Source: Tissierella sp. MB52-C2 (lineage in GTDB: Bacteria > Bacillota > Clostridia > Tissierellales > Tissierellaceae). From it: DNA of 64,000 nucleotides. The stretch covers positions 3,574,643 through 3,638,642 of the forward strand of contig NZ_CP133261.1 of the NCBI RefSeq assembly GCF_030931715.1, in the 5' to 3' direction. Position 1 is the first letter of the stretch. Each line of letters starts with the position of its first letter. The position numbers were made by a program, and so were the translations under genes. This document shows positions 33,265 through 42,973 of this stretch, one piece after another. The notes below the pieces were generated by a model. That model saw only the letters and a list, made by a program, of their open reading frames with translations. It made no database searches and had not been told where the DNA came from.

Positions 33265-34887
33265 ATGGGTTTAACTATTAGAGAAATGCTTAAAGCAGAA
33301 TTTTTCAAAGACTTTAAAGTCATAGCAGGACAGGGAGGGATAGATAAACAAATACAAGGAATTGCAATCCTTGATGCACCAGATGGATATAAATGGACCA
33401 AGGGCAGGGAGTTTGTTATATCATCAGGTTATGTATTTCAACAACATCCAAGACTATTCGGAGAATACATTAAGACCAATACATTTAGAGAAATATCCGG
33501 TATGGGAATTAAATTAGATAGATATTTAAAGACTGTCCCAGATCATATAATATCTATATTTAATGAGCATAACATACCTCTAATAAATATTCCAATGGCT
33601 CCTTCGTGGATGGAGATTATGAACCAACTTAATGTACTTGTAATGAATAAAAATATTAGACAATTTAGGATAGGGAATATTAATCCCAAGAGTTTTTCTA
33701 ATTTGACTTATCAATCAAGAAAGATAAATAAGATATTATCACAAATGGAAAGGGAAATGAATTTTCCTGCAATGCTCTATGATTTATCAAGTGAAAAGCC
33801 TTATTATAGCTCCCCTACATTTTTGGAATTGATGGAAGATATTCAGATAGGAGATTTTTGGAATCCAACAATAGAAGTCACGAAAGAAATATTATGTGAC
33901 AATCTTAGAATGATACGATATAGATTTTATGACGATAAATATGATAAGCCCTATAGCTGGATTACTGTACCTATCACAGTGGGAGACAAGATAAAAGCTT
34001 ATTTTGTAGTGGTTGAGGCTACAGGACTTATAGATTACTTTGATCAATTTGCATTACGAATAGGATTTTTACTTCTTCAGTCTCTATATGAGCAGATATT
34101 AGTAGCACAAAGTATTGGAGACATAGGTTTTGAAAAGTTTATTACAGAAATTGTATCTGGTAGCTTATCAGATGATGAAACTATAGTTAAGAGAGCTATT
34201 GACCTAGGTCTAGATATAAATTTAAATTATTATTTGATTTTGATGAAACAAGAAAAAGAAGAGGCTCATCTAGTCAGTTATAAAGATGAACTCAAGGAAG
34301 CTATAAATAGCAGCATATCACATATGGAAGCGAGAATGGCTATGATAGATGATAATAGTTGTGTTTTCTTGCTTCCAGCAGATAATAGGATTCCAGAAAA
34401 AGAGAATTTGGAGCTAATGAAAAAATCAGCTAATATTTTTAAAAAAAGAATAGAGTCAAAGATTGAAAATATAAATATAGTTTTTGGTATTTCAGACAAT
34501 GAGAGCACAATATATGAAATAAAAAGAAATTATATGAGATGTGAACAAACCATAAAGATTGGTCAGATATTATATCCAGATGAAGATTATCTAAATTATT
34601 CTGATTTAGGAGTTTTTGCTTGGATGGACATAAAGGAAGATGAGTTAGAAATAATGTCAAAGGATATTAAAATTCTAATTGAAAATCCTGATCATAAAGA
34701 GCTTATAGAAACTCTAAAAGTATATCTAGAATGTAAAATGAATTATAGTCTTACAGCAAAGCAACTTTTCCTACACATAAACACAGTTAGGAAAAGAATA
34801 GAAGAAATAAATGATTTAATAAATTTTGACATAGAAGACCCTATGAATAGATTAAAACTTGAGGTTTTATTAAAATTAATGCAGTAA
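33265..34887 (+). CDS. PucR-family transcriptional regulator
   Basis: 540 residues: an N-terminal PucR sensing domain (TIREMLKAEFFKDFKVIAGQGGIDKQIQGIAILDAPDGYKW), a middle regulatory region, and a C-terminal HTH of the CdaR/PucR type (NYSLTAKQLFLHINTVRKRIEEINDLI). Regulators of this type activate purine or amide catabolism in response to metabolites. A close paralogue is encoded at 53469, also next to hydrolases and a membrane protein. It sits downstream of the amidohydrolase operon and upstream of the Phn-type transporter, and may control either or both. Confidence 0.88.
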   Translation: MGLTIREMLKAEFFKDFKVIAGQGGIDKQIQGIAILDAPDGYKWTKGREFVISSGYVFQQHPRLFGEYIKTNTFREISGMGIKLDRYLKTVPDHIISIFNEHNIPLINIPMAPSWMEIMNQLNVLVMNKNIRQFRIGNINPKSFSNLTYQSRKINKILSQMEREMNFPAMLYDLSSEKPYYSSPTFLELMEDIQIGDFWNPTIEVTKEILCDNLRMIRYRFYDDKYDKPYSWITVPITVGDKIKAYFVVVEATGLIDYFDQFALRIGFLLLQSLYEQILVAQSIGDIGFEKFITEIVSGSLSDDETIVKRAIDLGLDINLNYYLILMKQEKEEAHLVSYKDELKEAINSSISHMEARMAMIDDNSCVFLLPADNRIPEKENLELMKKSANIFKKRIESKIENINIVFGISDNESTIYEIKRNYMRCEQTIKIGQILYPDEDYLNYSDLGVFAWMDIKEDELEIMSKDIKILIENPDHKELIETLKVYLECKMNYSLTAKQLFLHINTVRKRIEEINDLINFDIEDPMNRLKLEVLLKLMQ

Positions 34888-34904
34888 GGTACTACCTAAC
34901 AAAG

Positions 34905-34928
34905 AAGATAGCTGATGGCTATCTTTTT
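34905..34928 (+). terminator. Rho-independent terminator after pucR
   Basis: AAGATAGC and GGCTATCTT flank a short loop and lead into TTTTTT. It closes the PucR gene. Confidence 0.85.
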
Positions 34929-34944
34929 TAATGAAAAAACAAAG

Positions 34945-34956
34945 CGTATCGATACG
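34945..34956 (+). promoter_or_regulatory. Perfect 12-base palindrome upstream of the Phn-type transporter
   Basis: CGTATCGATACG is GC-richer than its surroundings and palindromic, about 100 bases before the phnD-type gene. It looks like an operator; the regulator is not identified. Confidence 0.4.
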
Positions 34957-35053
34957 AATGGTAGTGTAATTAAAATATCTTAAAAGTGTATTGCAATTAA
35001 TATAAAAGTGTAGTATTCTGTAATCAATAATTTAGATTTAAGGGGGAAATATA

Positions 35054-35926
35054 ATGAAAAGAATGATTGCTTTTTTATTAATTATAACCTTAGTTATTCC
35101 AATTATTGGTTGTACTCAGAAAAAAGAAGAGGTTATTAGAATGGGTTTTGTTCCTATGAAGGATGGAGATAAGTTAATAGAGTCTGTAGAGCCTTTAACA
35201 GAGATTTTATCTAAGGATCTTGGAGTTAAGGTAGAGGGCTTTACAGCCACTAATTATGTAGGTGTAGTAGAAGGACTGGGGTCAGGTCAAGTCGATTTTG
35301 GATTTATTCCTCCATTTGCCTATGTCTTAGCTAATCAGGAAAGTAATGCAGGTGTTATACTTACAGCATTAAATAAATCTGGGGAAGCAAAATATCGTTC
35401 CCAATTCTTAGTAAGAAAGGATAGTGAAATTGAAAGCTTTTCAGATGTAAAGGGTAAGAAGGTAGCATTTGTAGACCCATCTTCCACATCAGGCTATCTA
35501 TTTCCTGGAGCACATCTAATTAAGAAAGGGCTTGATATAGAGAAGGATATAGAATACGTATATGGTGGAGGACATGACAAGGCTTTACAATTACTATTAA
35601 ATGGTGATATTGATGTAGCCACTACTTTTGTTGATGCAAGAGATAGATATAAAGAGGATTTTCCTAATGCTATGGAAAAGACTAAAATACTAGGATATAC
35701 AGATTATATTCCCAATATATCTGTAACTGTAAGAGGAGACATGGATGATGAACTTAGGGAAAAAATAAAAAATGCTTTACTGAACCTTGCTAAATCGGAG
35801 GAAGGATTAGAGCTTTTAAAAGAGCTATTTAATATGTATGGATTTGAAGAAGCAACAGATGCTGATTATGATATTATAAGAGATACAGCAGAGTTTATGA
35901 ATGTTGATTTAAAAGAGGGAAATTAG
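35054..35926 (+). CDS. phnD: Substrate-binding lipoprotein of a phosphonate/phosphite-type ABC transporter
   Basis: 290 residues. A lipoprotein signal with lipobox IIGC (Cys20) is followed by a type 2 binding protein of the PhnD/PtxB family: IRMGFVPMKDGDKLIESVEPLTEIL, YVGVVEGLGSGQVDFGFIPPFAYVLANQ, and VKGKKVAFVDPSSTSGYLFPGAHLI. In this family the SSTSG-type segment binds phosphonate, phosphite or a related oxyanion. It is the first gene of a phnDCE operon with no C-P lyase genes, so uptake of phosphite, phosphonate or another oxyanion is all that can be said. Confidence 0.9.
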   Translation: MKRMIAFLLIITLVIPIIGCTQKKEEVIRMGFVPMKDGDKLIESVEPLTEILSKDLGVKVEGFTATNYVGVVEGLGSGQVDFGFIPPFAYVLANQESNAGVILTALNKSGEAKYRSQFLVRKDSEIESFSDVKGKKVAFVDPSSTSGYLFPGAHLIKKGLDIEKDIEYVYGGGHDKALQLLLNGDIDVATTFVDARDRYKEDFPNAMEKTKILGYTDYIPNISVTVRGDMDDELREKIKNALLNLAKSEEGLELLKELFNMYGFEEATDADYDIIRDTAEFMNVDLKEGN

Positions 35927-35939
35927 GGGATGATGTGAG

Positions 35940-36671
35940 ATGCTGAGACTAGAGCATATTACAGTTTCATATGATAGAAAGATACTAGCTGTAGATGATA
36001 TAAGTTTAGAAGTAGGGCAAGGGGAATTTGTAGGGATAATAGGTTCATCTGGAAGTGGGAAGTCTAGCATATTGAAATCCATAAATTTATTGGTTAAACC
36101 TGTAAGGGGAAAAATCTATATAGATGATGTAGATATAATGAGTCTTAAAAATCCTCAGCTTAGAGCCGTAAGAAGAGAGATAGGTTTTGTCTTTCAGGAT
36201 CATAATTTGATAGACAGATCATCAGTTTTAGACAATGTATTAGTAGGAAGGCTTGGATACAAGTCTTCCCTTCACTCAATGTTTGGAATATTTACTGATA
36301 AGGATTATAAAAGGGCAGAAAAAGCATTGATCCAAGTAGGACTAAGTGAAAAGATCTTTGAAAGATCAGATCAATTAAGTGGAGGTCAAAAACAAAGAGT
36401 TGCCATAGCCAAGACTCTATGTCAGAGTCCCAAAATAATATTAGCTGATGAACCTGTGGCTAGTCTTGATGTCTCTACTTCTCAAAATATAATGAATTAT
36501 TTTAAAACCATCAATGAGAAGAAAAATATTACCATATTAATCAATCTTCATGATGTAAATCTAGCAAAAAAATACTGTAAGAGGATAGTAGCTTTAAAAA
36601 GAGGGAAGCTTTTATTTGATGGAAAAGCAGGTGAATTAAAAGATGAATTCCTTAAAGAAATATATGAATAG
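35940..36671 (+). CDS. phnC: ATPase of the phosphonate/phosphite-type ABC transporter
   Basis: 243 residues of the PhnC type: Walker A GSSGSGKSS, Q-loop FVFQDHNLID (a PhnC landmark), signature LSGGQKQRVAIAKTL, Walker B IILADEPVASLD, and the switch histidine in NLHDV. RRKVGFVFQ-like and VLVGRLGYKSSLHSMFGIF are typical of PhnC. It overlaps the permease gene by 29 bases, an unusually long overlap that implies coupled translation. Confidence 0.92.
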   Translation: MLRLEHITVSYDRKILAVDDISLEVGQGEFVGIIGSSGSGKSSILKSINLLVKPVRGKIYIDDVDIMSLKNPQLRAVRREIGFVFQDHNLIDRSSVLDNVLVGRLGYKSSLHSMFGIFTDKDYKRAEKALIQVGLSEKIFERSDQLSGGQKQRVAIAKTLCQSPKIILADEPVASLDVSTSQNIMNYFKTINEKKNITILINLHDVNLAKKYCKRIVALKRGKLLFDGKAGELKDEFLKEIYE

Positions 36672-38220
36672 TAAAAGAATATATAGATATTCATATTTGC
36701 TGGGAATGTTTATTGTTTTAATTTATTTAGGATATAAAGTGGATTTTAGCTTTATTAGATTGTACAAAGGTTTACCTAGTATGATGGACCTTATTGAAAG
36801 GATTTTAAAGCCTAATTTGCTATATAGTAAAGAGGTAATTCAAAAATTAGTTGAGACAATTCAAATGGCAATAATTGCATCTTTAATGGGACTAGTATTG
36901 GCATTACCATTTTCTCTATTTACGGCAAACAATATTACTTCTAATAATTTATTGGCAGGTATATTAAATGGATTTTTTTCTTTTCTTAGAACTATTCCAA
37001 GTTTAATATGGGCAGCTTTGTTAGTAAGTATATTTAGTATAGGGAAATTTTCAGGTATTATAGCTCTTGGAATTATTGGTTTTTTAATGTCTTTAAAATT
37101 ATTTAGAGAGTATATTGAATCCATTAAAGAAAATCAACTGAACTCTATTAGAGCCATAGGAGCAAGTTCCATACAGGTATTGAGATATTGTGTTCTTCCC
37201 TATGTATTTGAGCTATCTGTTTCTGTATTTTTTATTGTATTAGAAACTAATATTAGGGCAGCAGCGATATTAGGATTAGTTGGTGCTGGTGGAATAGGTC
37301 AGATTATGTGGAAGGATTTAAACCATTTGAGATATGATAATGTGGCTACTATAATATTGATTTTGTTTTTGACTATTTTAGTAATTGATTTACTGAGCCT
37401 ATCTATTAGAAAATATTTAAATAAAAAAAATATTAAATTTACGGATATAAAAGAGCATAAAAGATTCCAAATATGTAAAATAATCTATATGCCTATGGTA
37501 TTTATAGTGTTATTATATATTGTATTTAAATTCTTAGATATAGACCATGATAGATTAGTTCTTGGAATAGGGCAAGGCACAGATATTATAAGGAGAATGA
37601 TAAAAATAGATATATCTTATTTTCCTAAGCTTATGGATGGAATAAAGGAAAGTTTTTTTATAGCCATATTTGCTACTATAGTAGGAGGGGTATTTTCTCT
37701 AATATTTTCATATTTAACTGCATATAATACATCTCCTAAAAGGGCAATATCCTTAATTTTTAAAGGAGGTATAAATATTTTGAGAACATTTCCTCCACTA
37801 ATAACTGCCATAATATTTTTTCGTGGAGTAGGTCCAGGACCTTTGGCTGGAGCCATAGCTCTTAGTATTTATACAACAGGTGTACTTACAAAAATGTATA
37901 GTGAGGTATTGGAAAATACTCAAAGGAATATTCAAGACAGTATAATTGTAACAGGAGCAACGAGATTTCAAAGCTATATACATGGACTTTTGCCTCATAC
38001 ATTTCCAAGTTTTATAGGATTGTTATTATATAGGCTAGAATCTAATATTAGAAATTCTACTATTTTAGGTGTAATTGGAGCAGGAGGTGTAGGGACTGCC
38101 CTAACAATTAATATAACATGGAGAAATTGGGAAAGGGTGGGATTATTGCTTGTTGGAGTGTCTATTATGATAATCATAATAGATAGATTAAGTCAATATT
38201 TAAGAAAAGTGTTTTTATAA
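36643..38220 (+). CDS. phnE: Fused double PhnE permease
   Basis: 525 residues, about twice the usual PhnE length (about 260). Two homologous halves each contain a permease domain: TIQMAIIASLMGLVLALPFS with GAIGASSIQVLRYCVLPYV and GAGGIGQI in the first; ESFFIAIFATIVGGVFSLIFS with GATRFQSYIHGLLPHTFPSF and GAGGVGT in the second. Each carries the cytoplasmic EAA-like loop that docks the ATPase, so one chain replaces the usual homodimer or heterodimer. Overlaps the ATPase gene and ends in a strong hairpin. Confidence 0.9.
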   Translation: MNSLKKYMNSKRIYRYSYLLGMFIVLIYLGYKVDFSFIRLYKGLPSMMDLIERILKPNLLYSKEVIQKLVETIQMAIIASLMGLVLALPFSLFTANNITSNNLLAGILNGFFSFLRTIPSLIWAALLVSIFSIGKFSGIIALGIIGFLMSLKLFREYIESIKENQLNSIRAIGASSIQVLRYCVLPYVFELSVSVFFIVLETNIRAAAILGLVGAGGIGQIMWKDLNHLRYDNVATIILILFLTILVIDLLSLSIRKYLNKKNIKFTDIKEHKRFQICKIIYMPMVFIVLLYIVFKFLDIDHDRLVLGIGQGTDIIRRMIKIDISYFPKLMDGIKESFFIAIFATIVGGVFSLIFSYLTAYNTSPKRAISLIFKGGINILRTFPPLITAIIFFRGVGPGPLAGAIALSIYTTGVLTKMYSEVLENTQRNIQDSIIVTGATRFQSYIHGLLPHTFPSFIGLLLYRLESNIRNSTILGVIGAGGVGTALTINITWRNWERVGLLLVGVSIMIIIIDRLSQYLRKVFL

Positions 38221-38224
38221 AATA

Positions 38225-38265
38225 AAAAATTCTATTAAAAGGCTTAGCCTTTTAATAGAATTTTT
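38225..38265. terminator. Bidirectional terminator between phnE and the ABC-F gene
   Basis: AAAAATTCTATTAAAAGGC pairs with GCCTTTTAATAGAATTTTT around a two-base loop. T-runs occur on both exits, so it serves the converging phnE and ABC-F transcripts. Confidence 0.9.
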
Positions 38266-39835
38266 CTATATATTCTTCATATGTCATTGCTCTATCATTG
38301 AATCCATCAGATTTTATCTCAATTATTCTATTGGCAATAGTTTGGATGAATTCGTGGTCGTGGGAAGCGAACAATACATTGCTCTTAAAATCTTTTAATC
38401 CATTATTCACAGCAGTAATAGATTCTAGGTCTAAATGGTTTGTAGGTTGATCAAGGATCAACACATTGGAATTACTTAACATCATCTTAGACAACATACA
38501 TCTTACCTTTTCGCCTCCAGATAATACTTTAGCTTGCTTTAATGCTTCTTCTCCTGAAAATAACATTCTTCCTAAGAAGCCTCTTAAATATATTTCAGAT
38601 TGTTCCTCGGAGAATTGTCTTAACCAATCAACAAGGTTCAAATCTACATCGTTGAAGAACTCTGAATTATCTTTAGGGAAATATGATTTTGTAATAGTAA
38701 CTCCCCATTTATAGCTTCCGCTATCGGGCTCCATCTCTCCCATTATAATTTTAAATAATGTAGTAATACCTATTTCATCTCCAATAAATGCAGCCTTGTC
38801 TCCTTTGTTTACTCTAAAGCTAATATTATCTAATACTTTTACTCCATCTATAGTTTTTGATATATCTTCTACAGTTAATATTTCGTTACCAACTTCTCTT
38901 TCCATAGTAAATCCAACGAAGGGGTATCTTCTAGTAGAAGGTACTATATCATCTAAGGTAATTTTTTCTAGTAACTTCTTACGTGAAGTTGCCTGTTTAG
39001 ATTTGGAAGCATTGGCACTAAATCGAGCAATAAAGGATTGTAATTCTTTAATCTTATCTTCTTTTTTCTTATTTTGATCCTTCATCATTTGAAGGGCTAA
39101 CTGGCTTGACTCATACCAGAAATCGTAATTTCCTACAAACATTTTTATTTTACCAAAGTCAATATCCACCATATGTGTACATACTTCATTTAGGAAGTGT
39201 CTATCATGAGATACTACTATGACAGTACCCTCAAAATCACCTAAAAATGTTTGAAGCCATCTTACAGACTTTACATCAAGGTGGTTAGTAGGCTCATCAA
39301 GAATTAGTATTCCTGGCTTACCAAATAAGGCCTGGGCAAGTAATACCTTAACTTTTTCATTACCAGTTAAATCTGCTACCTTTTTTTCATGTAAAGAAGT
39401 ATCAATTCCTAGACCTTGTAATAAAGATGAGGCCTCAGACTCAGCACTCCATCCATCCATTTCAGCAAATTCAGCTTCAAGTTCAGAAGCTTTTATACCA
39501 TCTTCATCAGAAAAGTCCTCTTTAGCATAGATAGCATCTTTCTCAACCATTATTTCATATAATCTTTTATTTCCCATGATTACTGTTTGAATTACACCAC
39601 AATCATCATATTGGAAGTGGTCCTGTTTAAGTACAGACATTCTAATATTTTTATCAATGGAAATATCTCCAGTATTAGGTTCAATTTCACCAGATAATAT
39701 CCTAAGAAATGTACTTTTTCCAGCACCATTGGCCCCAATTACACCATAGCAGTTACCAGGTGTAAATACTAAATTAACATCATCAAATAATTTTTGTGAT
39801 CCATATCTTAAACTTATGTTATTTACACTAATCAA
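38252..39835 (-). CDS. ABC-F family ATPase (YkpA/YbiT-like) with degenerate second site
   Basis: 527 residues, two ABC domains joined by a charged linker, no membrane part. The first domain is intact: GANGAGKSTFL, the signature-like LTGNEKVKVLLAQAL, ILILDEPTNHLDVKS, VVSHDRHF. In the second domain Walker A reads GDEIGITTLF, in which the P-loop lysine is replaced by Ile and a residue is missing, and the Walker B ends LDQPTNHLD with Gln in place of the catalytic Glu; its signature LSGGEKVRCMLSKMM is normal. ABC-F proteins act on ribosomes. The defect suggests one functional ATPase site only. Confidence 0.9.
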   Translation of the reverse strand: MISVNNISLRYGSQKLFDDVNLVFTPGNCYGVIGANGAGKSTFLRILSGEIEPNTGDISIDKNIRMSVLKQDHFQYDDCGVIQTVIMGNKRLYEIMVEKDAIYAKEDFSDEDGIKASELEAEFAEMDGWSAESEASSLLQGLGIDTSLHEKKVADLTGNEKVKVLLAQALFGKPGILILDEPTNHLDVKSVRWLQTFLGDFEGTVIVVSHDRHFLNEVCTHMVDIDFGKIKMFVGNYDFWYESSQLALQMMKDQNKKKEDKIKELQSFIARFSANASKSKQATSRKKLLEKITLDDIVPSTRRYPFVGFTMEREVGNEILTVEDISKTIDGVKVLDNISFRVNKGDKAAFIGDEIGITTLFKIIMGEMEPDSGSYKWGVTITKSYFPKDNSEFFNDVDLNLVDWLRQFSEEQSEIYLRGFLGRMLFSGEEALKQAKVLSGGEKVRCMLSKMMLSNSNVLILDQPTNHLDLESITAVNNGLKDFKSNVLFASHDHEFIQTIANRIIEIKSDGFNDRAMTYEEYIEKFY

Positions 39836-39980
39836 TTTTTTTCCATCCCTTGCTTAAAATTTATATCATAACATTATATCATAAAATAGAAAGAAAACAT
39901 AGAAAAAAGAGAAATAATAGTCTAAGATATGAGACTATGAATTGGCAATGTTAGGAAAAATCCGACAAATTCTCCTTGTA

Positions 39981-40010
39981 TTGACAACTTATATAATATA
40001 CAATTAGAAT
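39981..40010 (+). promoter_or_regulatory. Promoter of the chemoreceptor at 40069
   Basis: TTGACA (39981-39986) and TAGAAT (40005-40010) are 18 bases apart, a good sigma-A-type promoter. An overlapping TATAAT at about 39993 lies too close to the -35 to be used with it. Confidence 0.6.
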
Positions 40011-40068
40011 ATGGAAATTATTAGGGTATAGAAATAATTTTTAAATTTGACAGGGGGTAATAAAATCT

Positions 40069-41844
40069 ATGAAAATTAGAGATAAGAGAGATTCACTGAC
40101 TAAATATTTAAAAAAACTGGGAAGCAATGGCATGAGAATCATAGATGATAGGTCCATAAAGACTAAATTAATCGCAGGGTTCTTAATTATATCTATTTTT
40201 GTAGGTGCCGTAGGCCTGTTAGGTACAAGCAATATGAAAAAAATTAATAAAAGTGCAGAATTAATGTATAGTTATAATTTACAAAATATTGATGATTTAC
40301 ATATACTTAAATCAACGTTGCAAAAAATAACCATAATGCTTCAATATATGGCAGGGGAAGATAGTGTATCTCGTAGAGAAGAATATGTACAGCAGGTAAA
40401 AGATATAACAGCATCTTATAAGGAAGTAATGGATAGGTTTGAAAGTAGAGATATGCCTGAAGATGTTAAATTAATATGGGAAGGATTAAAAGCTGATGTA
40501 GAATATTATGAATCAAGACGTGAAAAAATTTTAGATAATGTTGGTGGAAGTACAACTTCAATAACTGTACCAGTTAGGGCACTATCAGATTTTACAAATG
40601 AAATGTTTGAAAGAATAGATCAGCTAATTTTAATTAATCAAGATATGGCAAGAGAACAAGCCAATGATAATAACATAGCATATAAACTCGTTTCCTTTAC
40701 AATGAATATAATATTTATAGGTAGCTTTGCCGTTGCAATTGTTTTAGGGCTATTTTTATCCTTTGGCATATCTGGAGCCGTAAAAAAGGGTCTAGAATTT
40801 GCTGAAGCACTAGGCAATGGGGACCTAAGATTTGAAATGATAGAGTCTAAATCTAATGATGAAATGGGTAGGCTTATGAGAGCATTGAAAGAAGCTCAAG
40901 AAAAGATAAAATCTACAATAATAAAAATATCATCAGAATCTCAAGATGTATCAGCTTCTTCTGAAGAACTTTCAGCCATAATTGAGGAAATTAACTCAAC
41001 ATTTGAAATAATATCAAATAACACTTTAAGTATAGTAGATGATATTCAAGAGATAAATGCAGCTACAGAGGAGCTGACAGCTACAATACAGGAAGTAAAC
41101 TCTGGAGTGACCCAGCTTGCATCTAGTTCATCCGATGGGAATGCAGAATCAGCAAAAATTAAGGAAAGAGCAGAGAAAATAAAAATCCAAGGACAGGAAT
41201 CAAAAAAGGTTGCAGATAATTTACTAAATGAAAAAGAGCAGGCAATATTAAATGCTATAGAGGAAGGAAAAGTAGTAAATGAAATTTCCATTATAGCAGA
41301 ATCCATAGCATCAATCGCTTCTCAAACAAATTTATTAGCTTTAAATGCAGCTATAGAAGCAGCAAGAGCAGGAGAAGCCGGTAAAGGGTTTGCAGTAGTT
41401 GCAGATGAGATAAGAAAACTAGCAGAGCAATCTGATGCATATGTAGCAGATATTCAAAAGGTAGTTGGAAATGTGGGGTCTGCATTTACACACTTATCTA
41501 TCAATGCTCAAGATATATTAGATTTTGTAGGTGAAAATGTAAGAAAAGACTATGATTTATTAATAGATACAGGAATCAATTATGAAGAAGACGCAGTATT
41601 TGTAAATAACCTATCTCAAGAAACAGCAGCAATGGCCGAAGAGTTAAATGCATCAATTGAAGAGATATCATCAGTAATACAAAATGTAGCAAGTAGTATG
41701 AATAATGCTTCTGCTAATTCTGATGAAGTAATGATGGGAATGAAAGAAACAGTGACAGCATTAGAACAAATAGCCGCTGCATCAGGAGGCCAAGCAGCCA
41801 CTGCTGAAAGATTAAATAATTTAATACAATTGTTTAAGATATAA
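40069..41844 (+). CDS. Methyl-accepting chemotaxis protein with four-helix-bundle sensor
   Basis: 591 residues. The N-terminal segment [23 protein letters not shown] and a second at about 215-240 ([25 protein letters not shown]) enclose a roughly 160-residue helical sensor of the 4HB_MCP type. HAMP, then a signalling domain with [36 protein letters not shown]. The receptor ends NLIQLFKI without a pentapeptide CheR-docking tail. It is monocistronic with its own promoter and terminator. The ligand is unknown; 4HB sensors bind small organic acids or amino acids in other bacteria. Confidence 0.92.
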   Translation: MKIRDKRDSLTKYLKKLGSNGMRIIDDRSIKTKLIAGFLIISIFVGAVGLLGTSNMKKINKSAELMYSYNLQNIDDLHILKSTLQKITIMLQYMAGEDSVSRREEYVQQVKDITASYKEVMDRFESRDMPEDVKLIWEGLKADVEYYESRREKILDNVGGSTTSITVPVRALSDFTNEMFERIDQLILINQDMAREQANDNNIAYKLVSFTMNIIFIGSFAVAIVLGLFLSFGISGAVKKGLEFAEALGNGDLRFEMIESKSNDEMGRLMRALKEAQEKIKSTIIKISSESQDVSASSEELSAIIEEINSTFEIISNNTLSIVDDIQEINAATEELTATIQEVNSGVTQLASSSSDGNAESAKIKERAEKIKIQGQESKKVADNLLNEKEQAILNAIEEGKVVNEISIIAESIASIASQTNLLALNAAIEAARAGEAGKGFAVVADEIRKLAEQSDAYVADIQKVVGNVGSAFTHLSINAQDILDFVGENVRKDYDLLIDTGINYEEDAVFVNNLSQETAAMAEELNASIEEISSVIQNVASSMNNASANSDEVMMGMKETVTALEQIAAASGGQAATAERLNNLIQLFKI

Positions 41845-41850
41845 ATACAG

Positions 41851-41876
41851 AAGACCAGAAATTTCTGGTCTTTTAT
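41851..41876 (+). terminator. Rho-independent terminator
   Basis: AAGACCAGAAATTTCTGGTCTT is an inverted repeat with TTTT after it, just past the chemoreceptor stop. Confidence 0.85.
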
Positions 41877-41996
41877 AATGTTTAAATAGCAATTTTCTCT
41901 TTATTTCCATTACCATATGTACTATATAGGGGTATACGTAATATAAAACATAAGGATGAATTTGTAAAGAGTAAATTTCAAATAATAACTTATAAA

Positions 41997-42446
41997 TTAC
42001 TTAAATAGACCAACATATTCCCCATACCCTTCCTTTTCTAAATCTTGTTTTTTAATAAATCTAAGGGAAGCACCATTTATACAATACCTAAGTCCGCCTT
42101 TATCTCTAGGACCGTCTGGAAATACATGGCCAAGATGAGAATCACCATATTTACTTCTTACTTCAGTTCGAATCATACCATGGGACAAATCTCTATTTTC
42201 AATTATATGTTCACTTTCTAAAGGTTTAGTAAAGCTAGGCCAGCCACATCCTGCATCAAATTTATCCTTTGAGCTAAATAAAGGCTCACCAGACACTATA
42301 TCCACATATATACCTTCCTCATTATTATCATTATATTCATGGGTGAAGGGTCTTTCTGTTCCACTTTCTTGGGTTACTCGATATTCCATATCATTTAACT
42401 TTGACTTGATTTCTTCCTTACTTGGTTTAATATATTTGTCACTCAT
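41997..42446 (-). CDS. msrB: Peptide methionine (R)-S-oxide reductase
   Basis: About 149 residues of the MsrB fold: [41 protein letters not shown] and the catalytic cysteine in [12 protein letters not shown]. It repairs oxidised methionine in proteins (R isomer). The zinc-binding CxxC pairs of some MsrB are absent, a known variant. The start is set at 42446 (MSDKYIKP), which has GGAGAG upstream on the minus strand; the longer frame to 42479 lacks a good RBS. Confidence 0.95.
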   Translation of the reverse strand: MSDKYIKPSKEEIKSKLNDMEYRVTQESGTERPFTHEYNDNNEEGIYVDIVSGEPLFSSKDKFDAGCGWPSFTKPLESEHIIENRDLSHGMIRTEVRSKYGDSHLGHVFPDGPRDKGGLRYCINGASLRFIKKQDLEKEGYGEYVGLFK

Positions 42447-42579
42447 TATTATCACTCTCCTCAAGAATATATTACCCAAATGTTTTACATATAAGTATTA
42501 ATAATAAAATAGGGAAAAGAACTTCTCTATTAGTTGTGAAAATATTTATAAAAAAATTAAAGAAGATTTGAAATTATAC

Positions 42580-42611
42580 TTGACATTTATTTAAAAACAA
42601 TTTAATATAAT
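42580..42611 (+). promoter_or_regulatory. Promoter of the T-box operon
   Basis: TTGACA (42580-42585) is followed after 17 bases by TAATAT (42603-42608), or after 20 by TATAAT (42606-42611). Transcription would start about ten bases later, just before Stem I of the T-box. Confidence 0.6.
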
Positions 42612-42624
42612 AACATAATAAATC

Positions 42625-42900
42625 AATAAAGCGATGAGAGGAAATAGTATGAATGAATCTTTTATTTTAGAGAGTACCCAGTTGGTGAAAAGGGACATAA
42701 AAAACATTCAGAACACATCCTTGAGTAGGACCTGAAAGGTTATCTAAGTAGGAGTCTTCGGTTTAATCACCCGTTAAAATGATTAGTATGTGTTGGCATA
42801 CTTACTGAGGTTGATATCGCGAGATATCAATGAAACTAGGTGGAACCACGTGAGCGATAGCTTTCGTCCTTGATTGATTTTGAGGACGAAAGCTATTTTA
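42625..42900 (+). promoter_or_regulatory. T-box riboswitch, specifier CAC (histidine)
   Basis: All parts are present in order: AGTA with loop E, AGAGAG (GA motif), the GGTG apical loop, and the 3' specifier strand GAA-CAC-A (CAC at 42714-42716) followed by TCCTTGAGTAG; the closing helices pair as AGGA/TCCT and TGAAT/ATTCA. CAC codes for histidine. Downstream the T-box motif GGTGGAACCACG (from 42839) precedes the terminator ATAGCTTTCGTCCT with its complement (42857-42896) and TTTT. Uncharged tRNA-His should stabilise the antiterminator. The discriminator-pairing bulge reads TGGA, which pairs best with U73, an oddity for tRNA-His; the specifier call is the stronger evidence. Confidence 0.85.
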
Positions 42901-42973
42901 ATTATATACAAGGGGACAACCTGGCTCGATCAAGTCCAACAAGAATATTCATAAATTTAAATGGAGGGATAAT

